This document shows, piece by piece, positions 1 to 9,227 of a stretch of 64,000 nucleotides of DNA. Below the pieces are notes generated by a model that worked only from the letters and a program-made list of their open reading frames with translations, did not search any database and had not been told where the DNA came from. The stretch comes from Trichormus sp. M33_DOE_039 (lineage in GTDB: Bacteria; Cyanobacteriota; Cyanobacteriia; Cyanobacteriales; Nostocaceae). The translations under genes were made by a program, and so were the position numbers. Every line of letters starts with the position of its first letter. Within the stretch, counting starts at the first letter, position 1. The stretch is taken from contig DVDT01000033.1 in NCBI GenBank assembly GCA_015296085.1, positions 1 through 64,000 on the forward strand. The letters are read 5' to 3'.

Positions 1-165
1 CTTGATTGCAGTTTCGTTGCATTTATTGTGGTTTGGGCCGCATTTATTGTGGTTTTGAGACTACCTCTAGTTGCAGATTAATCTGGTTTCAAATTTGCCT
101 TGATTGCAGTTTTGGGCGTTTATGATTGCAGTTCACAACACTTAGTCGTAGATTATCCTCAGTGG
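1..165. repeat. Degenerate short-repeat stretch, non-coding
   Basis: This stretch is built from diverged ~19-21 nt units. The core TTGATTGCAGTTT recurs near positions 2 and 100, with a variant near 124, and GCATTTATTGTGGTTT occurs twice near 18 and 40. I see no open frame with coding character. It looks like a decayed tandem-repeat tract of the kind common between genes in Nostocales. The rest of the leader up to 314 shows nothing recognisable. Confidence 0.4.
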
Positions 166-314
166 ATGTTAGTTTTATCGCTAGTGCGGGAAGACTACTA
201 TTAGTTGGGTGTCAATAGTACTTAAGGAAGATATTTTGGTGTTGTCAATGATTTTCCTTTAACTAAATGCTATTGATAACTTTCCTATGTAGATATCCAG
301 GAATTAACACTGCT

Positions 315-851
315 ATGACTCAAATATATTCCCTCGACAACCAAATACAATCGCTAGATTTACCCATCGAGCGTGATCAGTTTCTGCGTACTATTATTCG
401 GGAATTAGCTGGAACATTACAAGATGTCGTTGGCGTTGAAGAGGCCGCAGGGTTTTTAAATGTGGTTGGATATAGAACGGGTCAACACGTCAACCATCTG
501 TACCATAACGCTTTACAACTATCTAATCTTTCTCGTGAACAGGTAAGTGCCGTCCTTGTAGATTGGAAACGCCGGATTCAAGGAGACTTTTATGTAATTG
601 AAGAAACTGATGAAAAGATTGTTTTAGGAAATCGCAAATGCCCTTTTGCAGAACAAGTAGAAGGACGCGAAGCTATGTGTGTCATGACCTCTAATATCTT
701 TGGCGCGATCGCAGCCGACAATCTCGGCTACGCTAGAGTCGAGTTACAAGACACAATTGCTAGAGGGGCAAAAGAATGCACAATCGTTATTCATCTCCAA
801 CCTAACGAAGCATTGGAAGAGTTTGCAGGACAAGAATATTTCAAAGCTTAG
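315..851 (+). CDS. MetOD1/V4R-like sensor domain protein
   Basis: A protein of about 178 residues. The ATG at 315 is preferred over the in-frame upstream start at 267, because the first 16 residues of the longer form look unrelated to the compact domain that follows. The C-terminal half carries three cysteines (in GNRKCPF, EAMC and AKEC) and ends in a hydrophobic strand TIVIHL. This pattern is typical of small methanogen-output/V4R-like ligand- or metal-binding domains found beside bacterial kinases. A histidine kinase gene follows 154 bp downstream on the same strand, so this is probably its sensory or output partner. The cysteines could bind a metal or sense redox state; that is inference. 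The family name is from motif memory only, and the ligand is unknown. Confidence 0.6.
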   Translation: MTQIYSLDNQIQSLDLPIERDQFLRTIIRELAGTLQDVVGVEEAAGFLNVVGYRTGQHVNHLYHNALQLSNLSREQVSAVLVDWKRRIQGDFYVIEETDEKIVLGNRKCPFAEQVEGREAMCVMTSNIFGAIAADNLGYARVELQDTIARGAKECTIVIHLQPNEALEEFAGQEYFKA

Positions 852-1005
852 AACAGCATTAAGCGTGACATTTGCAGACCATAACTCTCTTTCTGTTAAC
901 GGCCTCAGCTGAATTGGACTCTTGAAAGCAGAGCTTAGTTTTTTCACTTTTCCGCCGTTAATTTTCCACGCCACGGTAAAGAACCTGCTTTGATACGTCA
1001 AGATC

Positions 1006-2352
1006 ATGAAACCTGATCAATTTTTCATCTTTGCCCAGGTTTTACCAGAACCTATGTTACTTGTGACTAGTGCAGGTGAAATTTTGGCAGTCAATCAAGC
1101 TGCTGCCAGACTGTTTAGTAAGACCATGAAAGCAATGATTGGTCAGAATCTAAGTGAGTTAGTCACTGACTCTCCAGAGAAAGTCAGCAACTATCTTCAA
1201 GTTTGTGCCCAAAGTCGTCAAATGATTTTGGGTGCTTTCACTATCCACCAAGACCAGGGAGAGGGAATTGCTTGTCGTAGTCAAGGATCTGTAATCCAAC
1301 CGCGATCGCCTCAAAGCCCAGCGATCAATTTGCTGCGCTTGGAAAAGCGAACGAGCAATCAATTCGTTGTACTTAACCAAAAAATTCATGCGCTGAGTCA
1401 GGAAATTAGACAACGTCAACGCATTGAGACAGAACTTGTACAAGCAAACGAAACCTTAAAACAAACTTTGGTCAAACTGCAAAATGCCATTGAATCCGTC
1501 CAAACAGAAAAGATGTCTGGGTTAGGGCAGTTAGTTGCAGGAATTGCCCATGAAATTAATAATCCGATTAGCTTTATTCATGGGAATTTGACCTATGCTG
1601 GTCAATATTATGATGATTTACTCAAACTAATTCACCTCTATCAGCAAGAATATCCTCATCCCAGCCAAGTCATTGAACAGGAAATTGAAGCCTTAGAACT
1701 GGAGTTTCTACAACAGGATATCAAAAAATTACTCCAGTCGATGCAGACAGGTTCTAAGCGTGTTGCAGAAATCGTACAATCGTTGCGAAACTTCTCTCGA
1801 TTAGACGAAGCAAAATTCAAGCTAGTTGATATTCATGAGGGTTTAGAGGCTACACTGATGATGTTACAAAGCCGCCTCCAGCTTATTACTCATAATTCTA
1901 GTATTGAAGTGATTAGGGAATATAGCGAATTGCCTTTGATTTATTGTTCCCCAGGACAACTCAATCAGGTGTTTATGAGTCTTTTGAATAATGCGATCGA
2001 TGCTTTAGAAGAAACTGAACAATTGCGATCGCCTCCAACCGACCCTAGTTCCTCGCCAAAACCAACACAAAATCACCCTAGTCGGATTTGGATTCGCACA
2101 GAAAAAATCAGCGATCGCTACATCGCAATTCGCATCAAGGACAACGGTAGAGGAATCCCCACCCAAATTCATCATCAAATATTTAATCCTTTTTTTACCA
2201 CAAAGCCAATCGGTAAAGGGACAGGATTAGGATTATCGATTAGTTACCAAATCATCGAGAGTCATAATGGTCGAATTAATATGATGTCTGCTCCAGATTT
2301 GGGAACTGAATTTAGCATTGAGTTGCCTATTGTGAAGGAGCGAGACTACTAA
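1006..2352 (+). CDS. PAS-like sensor histidine kinase
   Basis: A cytoplasmic two-component kinase of 448 residues. Residues ~8-60 resemble a PAS fold (PEPMLLVTSAGEILAVNQAA). A coiled coil runs from ~125 to 170. The H-box AHEINNP has the phospho-acceptor His182. The catalytic ATPase domain shows NNAIDALEE (N box), DNGRGIP (G1) and GKGTGLGLS (G2). There is no transmembrane segment, so it should sense a cytosolic signal. The HisKA region belongs to the cyanobacterial type with a long helical insertion after the H-box (LIHLYQQEYPHP...). No receiver domain or response regulator lies nearby, so the phosphate acceptor is encoded elsewhere. It is probably co-transcribed with the small sensor protein at 315-851. 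Confidence 0.9.
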   Translation: MKPDQFFIFAQVLPEPMLLVTSAGEILAVNQAAARLFSKTMKAMIGQNLSELVTDSPEKVSNYLQVCAQSRQMILGAFTIHQDQGEGIACRSQGSVIQPRSPQSPAINLLRLEKRTSNQFVVLNQKIHALSQEIRQRQRIETELVQANETLKQTLVKLQNAIESVQTEKMSGLGQLVAGIAHEINNPISFIHGNLTYAGQYYDDLLKLIHLYQQEYPHPSQVIEQEIEALELEFLQQDIKKLLQSMQTGSKRVAEIVQSLRNFSRLDEAKFKLVDIHEGLEATLMMLQSRLQLITHNSSIEVIREYSELPLIYCSPGQLNQVFMSLLNNAIDALEETEQLRSPPTDPSSSPKPTQNHPSRIWIRTEKISDRYIAIRIKDNGRGIPTQIHHQIFNPFFTTKPIGKGTGLGLSISYQIIESHNGRINMMSAPDLGTEFSIELPIVKERDY

Positions 2353-2389
2353 TCTGGCTGACATCACATTAATCCAAAATCTAAAATTG

Positions 2390-3061
2390 TTATTTATACC
2401 AAGTTTTGCGCCACTGTTTCATTTGATTAACTTCCGAATTTTGTCCCTTGATAATTGCTTGCGCTAAATTTTTGATTTCAGGACGCTGAGACTTTTGCAA
2501 AGCATCTTTTGCCATGACCACAGCTGCTTCATGATGGGGAATCATCGCATTAATAAAACGCAAATCGAATTCTGCATCAGCCGCACCTAAGTTGACATCC
2601 ATCATCATGGCTTGCATTTGTTCAGATGACATCGGCATCATGTGACCCATTTTGGCATCATAAGCCATTGGCTGATCGCCTGCTGTGGGATACCAAGCTG
2701 TGCGCCACTGTTTCATCTGATTAATTTCTTGTGTCTGGGCTGTGATGATCTCATCTGCTAATTTTTTGATCTCAGGGCGGGTAGATTTTTGCTGTGCAAC
2801 ATTCGCCATGTTCAATGCCCCTTGATGGTGAGGAATCATCGCATCGATGAATCGCAAATCATAGTTAGCATCAGCTGGGCCTAAATCCATGACCATATTG
2901 TGATTCATGCCACTATGATCCATGTGCTGTTGATCGCTGGCATTAGCAACAGTCGGGGAATTTTGATTTTGAGTCTGAGAATTAGTCGAACAAGCTGTTA
3001 GTAGTGCCAAACTAAAAGCCAAAAAACTGTTTTTCCAATTTAGAAGCTGCATAGTTATCAT
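2390..3061 (-). CDS. Tandem DUF305 lipoprotein
   Basis: An exported lipoprotein of 223 residues; the internal Met4 (3052) is an equally good start. The N terminus is a signal peptide with lipobox LTAC, so Cys24 should be lipidated. A His/Met-rich linker (DHSGMNHNM) is followed by two copies of the DUF305 domain. Each begins LG.ADA..DLRFI.AMIPHH and ends NQMKQWR..WY. The copies are clearly homologous, pointing to internal duplication. DUF305 proteins are ferritin-like helical bundles often found with copper resistance genes. The MIPHH motifs and Met/His-rich linker fit metal binding at the membrane surface. No copper pump or regulator is adjacent, so the copper role is inference from the family. 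Confidence 0.85.
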   Translation of the reverse strand: MITMQLLNWKNSFLAFSLALLTACSTNSQTQNQNSPTVANASDQQHMDHSGMNHNMVMDLGPADANYDLRFIDAMIPHHQGALNMANVAQQKSTRPEIKKLADEIITAQTQEINQMKQWRTAWYPTAGDQPMAYDAKMGHMMPMSSEQMQAMMMDVNLGAADAEFDLRFINAMIPHHEAAVVMAKDALQKSQRPEIKNLAQAIIKGQNSEVNQMKQWRKTWYK

Positions 3062-3163
3062 TCACATTATGGGTTACTATTCAATTCTGATCTATCCATC
3101 TAACTGGAGAGTCAACCCCCTCTGAAAATTCAAAATGAAAGGGAATAGATAACAGAGAAAGCC

Positions 3164-5068
3164 TTAAGCTTGCTGTATGTAGTAGTCAAAGCGTTGGCGG
3201 AGTTGTTCTATAGTTAAATTCTGTGTCCAGTATTCTACTAAAGCGTGACCAAATGCCCAGGCGTTACGTTCCGGTGTGGTAGGGTTTTCTAACAGTAGTG
3301 GCCACAGGGATAATAGATCAAATTTTGCGGGGTGGGAATCTTCTGTTCGCAACAGCGAGAACAAATCATAAGCCATCTGGAGTTTACCAATGACAATCGG
3401 TAACTGTTCGACTGGGATTTGTTCTGCTAGGATATATGCCAAAGTCGGAGAACCAGTTGATAATGTGGCAATAAACTGAAGTACAGGACTTTTCAGAAGT
3501 GCTGTTAATCCTTGCGTAGTTGCCATTTGAAAGGTGTAATGGTCGATAATTTTGGCAGCCGCCACGGTACGGGCTTCGCGGTTACGTAAAAATCTAGCAA
3601 GTCTAAGTTGCTTGGCTGGTGCGATCGCCTCCATTAATCCTAAAGATAAAGTATCTATGCCCCAGGCAATTCTCCCAGTGGAGATATCACTATTAACCAC
3701 AGGTAAGACTAAATTACAAAATTCCCCCAATAACTCAGCACGATAGGCTGTAGCTTCACGAATAGCAATTTCTTTTGGTTTATCGCCTTCTTGCCAATCA
3801 TAGGGCGGTTGCCATTCTCTAATCGGACGCAGCCGATCTACTTGCGTGACGACAGCGATCGCTGGTATATCTGCAACAGTGGCTTTGATGGCTTGGAGAA
3901 AATCTACATCCATTTGCAAGGCAGGATCAAGGGCAGGAGTAAGTAACAGCAACAAATCCGCATTGGTGGCGTAGTCTAACACTAATTGCCGTAAATCTTC
4001 CCGCTTGACTTGTTCGTAACCAGGTGTATCCCACAGATGCAAGGTTTCACCGTCTTGGGTTTGCCAATGATAGTCTTGAATTTGGTCGGTGCTAGGTAAA
4101 ACATCTACTTCTGCAATATCCCCCTGAAACATCGTATTAATCAAGCTGCTTTTCCCTGCGCCTGTTCTACCTATAAGTAAAATACTGACGGGTTTCTGCT
4201 CGACTTTTTCAACTGGTTCTGCTTCGGCGAGGATGTTTTGCAGAGTTTGAGTTTTGGTTTTCGGTGTCGAAACTGCAGGTGTTTCTATGGCAATAGTTTC
4301 ACCACTGTAAAGTGCGATCGCCTGTCTGCACAAATTTCTCAAGGCGGCTTCTCGTAATAATTGCCCCAAATTCACCAATAATTGCTGATTTGCTTGATTA
4401 GAGTAACCTTTGGTAGCACGGTTAGCCACAGCAGCCACGGGATTTAACAACCACTGCGCCCAACCCCATGCCCGCCAAACCTTCCGTGCTGATGGTTCTA
4501 ATTTGCGGTAAACTTCATAGGCTTGGTAGGCTTGCCCCACAGTGACTTGATTGAGTGCAGGTGATAATTTTTGCATCCATTGATCTAAATCATCCACCGT
4601 TCCCCGAATTAGTCCATAAACTTGGGGGACGTAGATATTTAATAAAGGATATTGCACCTCTGGATTGTAGATATGGGCAACAGCAACCACTAAATCTTGG
4701 CAGCGTTGCCAAAAAGTTTGCCAATCTTCCCAAATCGGGCGATCGCTTTGAGCAGCGTTGAGAATTTCTTGTAGTGCTGCTTCTGCTTGCTGTGTGGTAT
4801 CACGACTGACTACTTTGGTGGTATCTGCAACCTGAGTTTTTAATTCTTCTCTAACTTGAGCGATCGCCGCTTCCACTTGTTTGATTGCAGGTTGTGTCCA
4901 CCTCACCAACAACCAACGCCAACCTACAAATACCAGTGTGAATACACCCCAAATCCAATTGATCCGCCAAGTATGGATTTGCATCCCTGCGGATACCAGT
5001 AAGAAAATGATAATGGAGGCGATCGGCACTGCCAAGGCAACCCACTGCCACAACTTTAAACGCACCAT
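3164..5068 (-). CDS. Membrane-anchored GTPase (HSR1/YcjX-like G domain)
   Basis: A protein of 634 residues. Two hydrophobic helices at the N terminus (WVALAVPIASIIIFLLVSAG and a second near 40-55) anchor it to a membrane. A helical region of ~220 residues precedes a TRAFAC-type G domain with P-loop GRTGAGKSS near residue 300, DTPGYE (G3) near 346 and TQVDRL (G4) near 407. A C-terminal helical domain follows. Such GTPases are multi-copy in cyanobacteria and annotated only as GTP-binding proteins. No cellular role is established here, and no neighbour suggests a pathway. The G4 motif TQVD replaces the usual NKxD but keeps the Asp needed for guanine specificity. Confidence 0.8.
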   Translation of the reverse strand: MVRLKLWQWVALAVPIASIIIFLLVSAGMQIHTWRINWIWGVFTLVFVGWRWLLVRWTQPAIKQVEAAIAQVREELKTQVADTTKVVSRDTTQQAEAALQEILNAAQSDRPIWEDWQTFWQRCQDLVVAVAHIYNPEVQYPLLNIYVPQVYGLIRGTVDDLDQWMQKLSPALNQVTVGQAYQAYEVYRKLEPSARKVWRAWGWAQWLLNPVAAVANRATKGYSNQANQQLLVNLGQLLREAALRNLCRQAIALYSGETIAIETPAVSTPKTKTQTLQNILAEAEPVEKVEQKPVSILLIGRTGAGKSSLINTMFQGDIAEVDVLPSTDQIQDYHWQTQDGETLHLWDTPGYEQVKREDLRQLVLDYATNADLLLLLTPALDPALQMDVDFLQAIKATVADIPAIAVVTQVDRLRPIREWQPPYDWQEGDKPKEIAIREATAYRAELLGEFCNLVLPVVNSDISTGRIAWGIDTLSLGLMEAIAPAKQLRLARFLRNREARTVAAAKIIDHYTFQMATTQGLTALLKSPVLQFIATLSTGSPTLAYILAEQIPVEQLPIVIGKLQMAYDLFSLLRTEDSHPAKFDLLSLWPLLLENPTTPERNAWAFGHALVEYWTQNLTIEQLRQRFDYYIQQA

Positions 5069-5363
5069 GTCTTACACCTATCTGAGCTAGAGTCCTGTAC
5101 TATTTTCACTCTAGTCATTTTTAAATTCACTTCTTATATCAAATCCTCTATCATCCCGTATAACAAGGCAATACAGGTTTTTTGTGAATGCTCAAGGTGC
5201 TAAAACTTCAACTACTGGGGACAGTGGTAGCAGTTGGCAACATAGCGAAATAATAAGACAAAGTATTATATCACATATAGACAAAATATATTCCTTATTA
5301 TTGATAATAGGAATATTTGATAATATAGATTTTAAATTGTCCCTTGTGAATGGAATCGATAAT

Positions 5364-6515
5364 ATGGTTGATACCCATAGAGCAGGTAGATACGTAGAGC
5401 AACTTACTGGGTACAAAGCTTTTATACCTAATCCTTTGCCACCTGCGCCTAAACTATGTATTGATGATGAAATGTTAGAACTCTTATCACAAGCGGATAG
5501 AGCATTGGGTCGTTTAGATGGATCAACAGATGCTCTACCTAATCCTGACTTATTCGTTTTTATGTATGTTCGTAAGGAAGCAGTTTTATCAAGTCAAATA
5601 GAAGGGACGCAAGCTTCTTTGATAGATGTTCTTGAATTTGAATCTCGCGCCATAGAACCAGACAACCCACAAGATGTCACCGAAGTCGTTAACTATATTG
5701 CAGCAATTAATCACGGACTCAAAAGATTAAAGGAATTCCCTTTATCATTGCGATTAATCCGTGAAATTCATAAAGAATTATTGAGAGAAGGACGAGGTTC
5801 TGAAAAAGGCCCAGGAGAATTTCGTCGTAGTCAAAATTGGATTGGTGCTGGAAGATGTTCTTTAAAGGAAGCTACTTATGTTCCACCTCCACCGCATGAG
5901 ATGCAAGAAGCTTTAACTAATTTTGAGCAGTTTTTGCATGACCCGACTCCAATGCCAGCTTTAATTAAAATTGGATTAGCTCATGCTCAGTTTGAAACAA
6001 TTCACCCTTTTGAAGACGGCAATGGAAGAACGGGACGATTGTTAATTACTTTCTTATTGTGTGAAAAAAATATATTAAAACGTCCATTATTGTATATATC
6101 TTATTACTTCAAAAAATATCGCTTGCAATATTACGATCATCTGCAATCTATAAGGGATAATGGGGATTGGGAAAGCTGGATTAAGTTTTTCCTGAAAGGT
6201 GTATACGAAGTTGCTCAAGAAGCGTCTACTGTTGCTCGTCAAATAGTTAATCTAAAGGAAGAACATCGCAAAATAGTAATGGAAGAGATGGGCAACCGTA
6301 AGGCAGGAAACGCTATAGCTTTACTTGAGGCACTTTATTTTCAGCCAATTTTCAATATAGAATTTGCTCAAGGAATTACTCAACTCTCATATACTAATGC
6401 TAACACCCTTGTTAAAGAATTATGCACCATAGGACTTGTGAAAGAAATCAGTGGATATAAACGTAACCGAACTTTTGCTTACAGTCCATATTTATCTATT
6501 TTTAAAGATAATTAA
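5364..6515 (+). CDS. Fic family protein with N-terminal inhibitory motif
   Basis: Fic proteins usually transfer AMP from ATP to target proteins. The catalytic motif HPFEDGNGR is at residues 214-222 and complete (HxFxxGNGR), so the enzyme should be active. An inhibitory-helix motif of the form (S/T)xxxE(G/N), here SSQIEG, lies at residues 76-81, marking a class II self-inhibited Fic protein. A C-terminal winged-helix-like region (residues ~310-384) is typical of this subgroup and could bind DNA. I chose the ATG at 5364 because family members begin at MxxxxAGRY. The open frame extends to 5184, but that extra 60 residues is atypical. No antitoxin gene adjoins, consistent with intramolecular inhibition. 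Confidence 0.85.
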   Translation: MVDTHRAGRYVEQLTGYKAFIPNPLPPAPKLCIDDEMLELLSQADRALGRLDGSTDALPNPDLFVFMYVRKEAVLSSQIEGTQASLIDVLEFESRAIEPDNPQDVTEVVNYIAAINHGLKRLKEFPLSLRLIREIHKELLREGRGSEKGPGEFRRSQNWIGAGRCSLKEATYVPPPPHEMQEALTNFEQFLHDPTPMPALIKIGLAHAQFETIHPFEDGNGRTGRLLITFLLCEKNILKRPLLYISYYFKKYRLQYYDHLQSIRDNGDWESWIKFFLKGVYEVAQEASTVARQIVNLKEEHRKIVMEEMGNRKAGNAIALLEALYFQPIFNIEFAQGITQLSYTNANTLVKELCTIGLVKEISGYKRNRTFAYSPYLSIFKDN

Positions 6516-6543
6516 TCAATTCCAGTGAACTCAGGTTGCACTT

Positions 6544-7119
6544 TTAACGGGGATGGAATTCTACGGTTTTCTCTAAAATTTTGATGTCGTAATTACTAAA
6601 AAAATCATTACCGAGTAATCCGATAGGGGCTTTGGGTGCGATCGCTACTTCTACATTTTGAACGCCCGCGCCACCTGCGGTCATCGATTTTACTGTACTG
6701 ATAGGCAGTTCAATTTGAGTCCCATCGGCAATTTGTGCTGTCATCACTCCTGTTTGTTCCAGTTGCAGAGCATTAGCAATTCCCATTGTAATTAGGGTAT
6801 TGTTTGCACCTGTATCAACAATCATCTCAAAGGTTTTTTTGTGATTAAAGGTGACATCAATTACAGGAGTTCTACCCAAACGGCGTTTAATGGGAACACG
6901 AAATACTTTTTTTTCTGGCTGCGGAGATATCCTTTTTTCATTGTCAACGCCACAAAGTTTTTCTAATTTAATTGTTCTCCCTGAGGGATTAATCATAAAA
7001 CATTCGCCAGGGTCTTCCGCCGTTGCTCGATGGGATAATCCTACAAACATCAGTGTCGAAAAAGCTGAGATTAAAGATAAATTAATGATTTCAATAATTT
7101 TTTGCTTAGAGCTTTTCAT
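6544..7119 (-). CDS. Retropepsin-like (clan AA) aspartic protease, secreted
   Basis: A 191-residue protein with an N-terminal hydrophobic signal segment (residues ~12-33), so it is probably exported or membrane-attached. Residues 84-191 form one retropepsin-type domain: an opening strand VIDVTFNHKKTFEMIVDTG with catalytic Asp102 in DTGANNT, then ALQLEQTG, and a C-terminal psi-loop-like LLGNDFFSNYDIKI. Single-domain retropepsins of this sort act as homodimers. The gene is convergent with fic (28 bp between the stops). The substrate is unknown. Confidence 0.8.
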   Translation of the reverse strand: MKSSKQKIIEIINLSLISAFSTLMFVGLSHRATAEDPGECFMINPSGRTIKLEKLCGVDNEKRISPQPEKKVFRVPIKRRLGRTPVIDVTFNHKKTFEMIVDTGANNTLITMGIANALQLEQTGVMTAQIADGTQIELPISTVKSMTAGGAGVQNVEVAIAPKAPIGLLGNDFFSNYDIKILEKTVEFHPR

Positions 7120-7289
7120 ATTGATTTTTCGGTTTTATCTAGTAAGTTTTTCCTAAATTAATAAACTTAATTATATTAGTTCTATTTAATAGAGTACATA
7201 TATTTACTTATCAATAAATTAAAGTTTAAGTGAAGACTAAATAAAAATACTGAATATAAAATTTTGCTTAATCCAGATATTTTGATACT

Positions 7290-8063
7290 TTAAGCACAGT
7301 TTGTTGCGGCATAGATTGCAGTAGCGATCGCATGTTTCACAGCCATATCCTTCTGGGATAAATTCACCTCTTCTGTCATGGTGCGTTGTGCTACGACTCC
7401 ACAAACAGCCGCCGCCGCAAAACTATAGACTCCCGCCATTTTAAATAATGTGCCGCATTCCATCTCGTAGTTGAGGATATTTAACCGTCGATATTCTGCT
7501 GTGATACCCTGGAGCGATCGCATTAAATTCGGATTAGCGGAATCGGTGCGTTCTTGTCCTTCATAAAAGGTATCGACTGAAGCCGTAACTCCCATATAGT
7601 ATTCAACCTGTAATGCTTGTGCAGCCTGTGCCAAAGCCACAGTTAAAAACGGGTCAGCTGCAGCTGGATATTCCACAGGTGCAATATCATTGGCTGCACC
7701 TTGACGACATAACGCCGCACTACTAATCACAATACTCCCGATGGGGATATGAGGTTGAATTGCGCCACAAGTCCCAATCCGAATAATTTGTTTAATCCCT
7801 ACTTGCACCAATTCATTGACCACAATACTTAAGGAAGGTGCGCCCATCCCACTGGTAGCAGATATAATCGGGCGACCGTTGGGTAAATATCCTAGATAAC
7901 TATTGAGTCCCCGATTCTCAGACAGCAACCGCACATCCTGTAAATAAGTATGAGCAATCAACCGCGCCCGATCAGGATCGCCGGATAATAGCGTCATCAC
8001 AGGAGATGTGGAACCTAAATCATCTAGCCCAAAGCCAAGATGATAAAAGTATTTATTTGGCAT
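7290..8063 (-). CDS. Nucleoside phosphorylase, uridine phosphorylase type
   Basis: A cytosolic enzyme of 257 residues, the usual length for uridine phosphorylases. The phosphate-binding loop GDPDRAR lies at residues 28-34. The glycine-rich GTCGAI and the IGSIVISSAA strand follow, and NYEMECGTLF matches the family signature in which Met-Glu contacts the ribose. It should catalyse phosphorolysis of uridine, or a related nucleoside, to base and ribose-1-phosphate in pyrimidine salvage. Nucleoside preference cannot be settled by eye. It stands alone between the aspartic protease and the LysR gene, both on the same strand but with spacers of 130-170 bp. Confidence 0.85.
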   Translation of the reverse strand: MPNKYFYHLGFGLDDLGSTSPVMTLLSGDPDRARLIAHTYLQDVRLLSENRGLNSYLGYLPNGRPIISATSGMGAPSLSIVVNELVQVGIKQIIRIGTCGAIQPHIPIGSIVISSAALCRQGAANDIAPVEYPAAADPFLTVALAQAAQALQVEYYMGVTASVDTFYEGQERTDSANPNLMRSLQGITAEYRRLNILNYEMECGTLFKMAGVYSFAAAAVCGVVAQRTMTEEVNLSQKDMAVKHAIATAIYAATNCA

Positions 8064-8196
8064 AGCTTTAAGATTAGCGATCGCCCCAGCAGGATACCAT
8101 ATAATAATTGCAGGTGGGGAAATTTCTAATTAAGAATTTGGGCTAAATGCCGCATTTGTCCAGTCATTTTTGATTTTTATTTTCACTAATTATGAA

Positions 8197-9105
8197 TTAT
8201 TGCCCGTAATCTGATACCCAGGGATCTAACTTAAATTCATTAGACAGGAAATCAATCAAACAACGCACTTTAGCTGCTATAAATCGACTACGACGATAGA
8301 CAGCTTGAATAGGTAGTGGAACAGGTTGATAGTCTTTGAGGATCATCTTTAGATTGCCATTTTCTAACGCATCACCAAATAACCAAATCGGAGAAACCGC
8401 AATCCCTAACCCCGCAAATACGGCTGCTCGAATAGCTGTAGAGTTATTTGCCTGCAAGTTACCATTTACCGCGACTTTGATCACTCCCCGGGTTCCTTGA
8501 AAGTGCCATTCATTACCTGTAGCCAAGCGGGTATAAACAATACAATTGTGCTTTACCAATTCTTCTGGTGTTTGGGGTTCACCTGCTCGCTCAAAGTAAG
8601 ATTGATGTCCAATTGTAATTCGCCTTGTAGTCCCAATGCTTTGGGTAATCAGTGAAGTATCCTGCAGGTTACCGATACGAATTGCTAAATCTACCCCTTC
8701 TTCTATTAGGTCTACAAACTGATCTGCCATCATTAAATCAATTTTGATATCTGGGTAGCGTTCCAGAAATCCTCTCAATCTGGGTATTATTTGCAGTTGA
8801 CCAAAAGCCACAGGACAACTCACCCGCAATACCCCCGCAGGCTTTTGCCGTTGTCCCACACTAGATTCTGCTTCTGTAACTGCCTCTAACACTCGTTGGC
8901 ACTGTTCGTAAAAACGGATACCTTCATCTGTCAAACTCAAGGTGCGCGTAGAGCGAACGAGTAACTGAACATCTAAATATTCCTCTAGTGCTGCAATCTG
9001 CTTACTGATAGTGGGTTGAGTGGTGTCTAGTTCACGGGCAACCGCAGAAAAACTGCCAGTCTCTACCGTCCTGACAAAGCTTTTCATACAAGCAATGCGA
9101 TCCAT
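8197..9105 (-). CDS. LysR-family transcriptional regulator
   Basis: A 302-residue regulator. The N-terminal winged helix-turn-helix (residues ~3-60) contains GSFSAVARELDTTQPTISKQI. The rest is a periplasmic-binding-protein-like effector domain of the CrgA/aminoethylphosphonate-like subgroup (SVGQRQKPAGVLRVSCPVAFGQ). It is divergent from the short-chain dehydrogenase/peroxiredoxin pair, the classic arrangement for a LysR protein and its target operon. The intergenic gap has an inverted repeat at 9114-9132 with LysR-type spacing. The inducer is unknown; a redox or electrophile signal is inference from the neighbours. Confidence 0.9.
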   Translation of the reverse strand: MDRIACMKSFVRTVETGSFSAVARELDTTQPTISKQIAALEEYLDVQLLVRSTRTLSLTDEGIRFYEQCQRVLEAVTEAESSVGQRQKPAGVLRVSCPVAFGQLQIIPRLRGFLERYPDIKIDLMMADQFVDLIEEGVDLAIRIGNLQDTSLITQSIGTTRRITIGHQSYFERAGEPQTPEELVKHNCIVYTRLATGNEWHFQGTRGVIKVAVNGNLQANNSTAIRAAVFAGLGIAVSPIWLFGDALENGNLKMILKDYQPVPLPIQAVYRRSRFIAAKVRCLIDFLSNEFKLDPWVSDYGQ

Positions 9106-9113
9106 AGATAAGT

Positions 9114-9132
9114 TTATTCTTATTTGGAATAA
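9114..9132. promoter_or_regulatory. Candidate LysR operator (TTATTC-N7-GAATAA)
   Basis: A perfect 6-bp inverted repeat separated by 7 bp, 19 bp in all. It lies 9 bp upstream of the lysR start and about 95 bp upstream of the dehydrogenase start. The geometry contains the T-N11-A arrangement typical of LysR-type recognition sites. Its position suits autorepression. Function is inferred only from symmetry and location. Confidence 0.45.
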
Positions 9133-9155
9133 ATTATATTCTTTTTTGCCGTATT

Positions 9156-9169
9156 CTCAAATATTTGAG
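9156..9169. promoter_or_regulatory. 14-bp perfect palindrome upstream of the SDR gene
   Basis: CTCAAATATTTGAG is self-complementary over 14 bp. It lies 58 bp upstream of the dehydrogenase ATG and within the same divergent spacer as the 9114-9132 repeat, so it may be a second regulatory half of the same control region. Confidence 0.35.
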
Positions 9170-9227
9170 CATCAATCATCATAAAGATGTCAGCAATAAA
9201 TGGCACATCAAACGCCGAGAGGGTTTT

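Noticed and set aside
700-912. Overlapping 70-codon ORF across the end of the sensor gene
   Set aside because: A shadow of the real frame; it continues past the stop into sequence with no coding signal.
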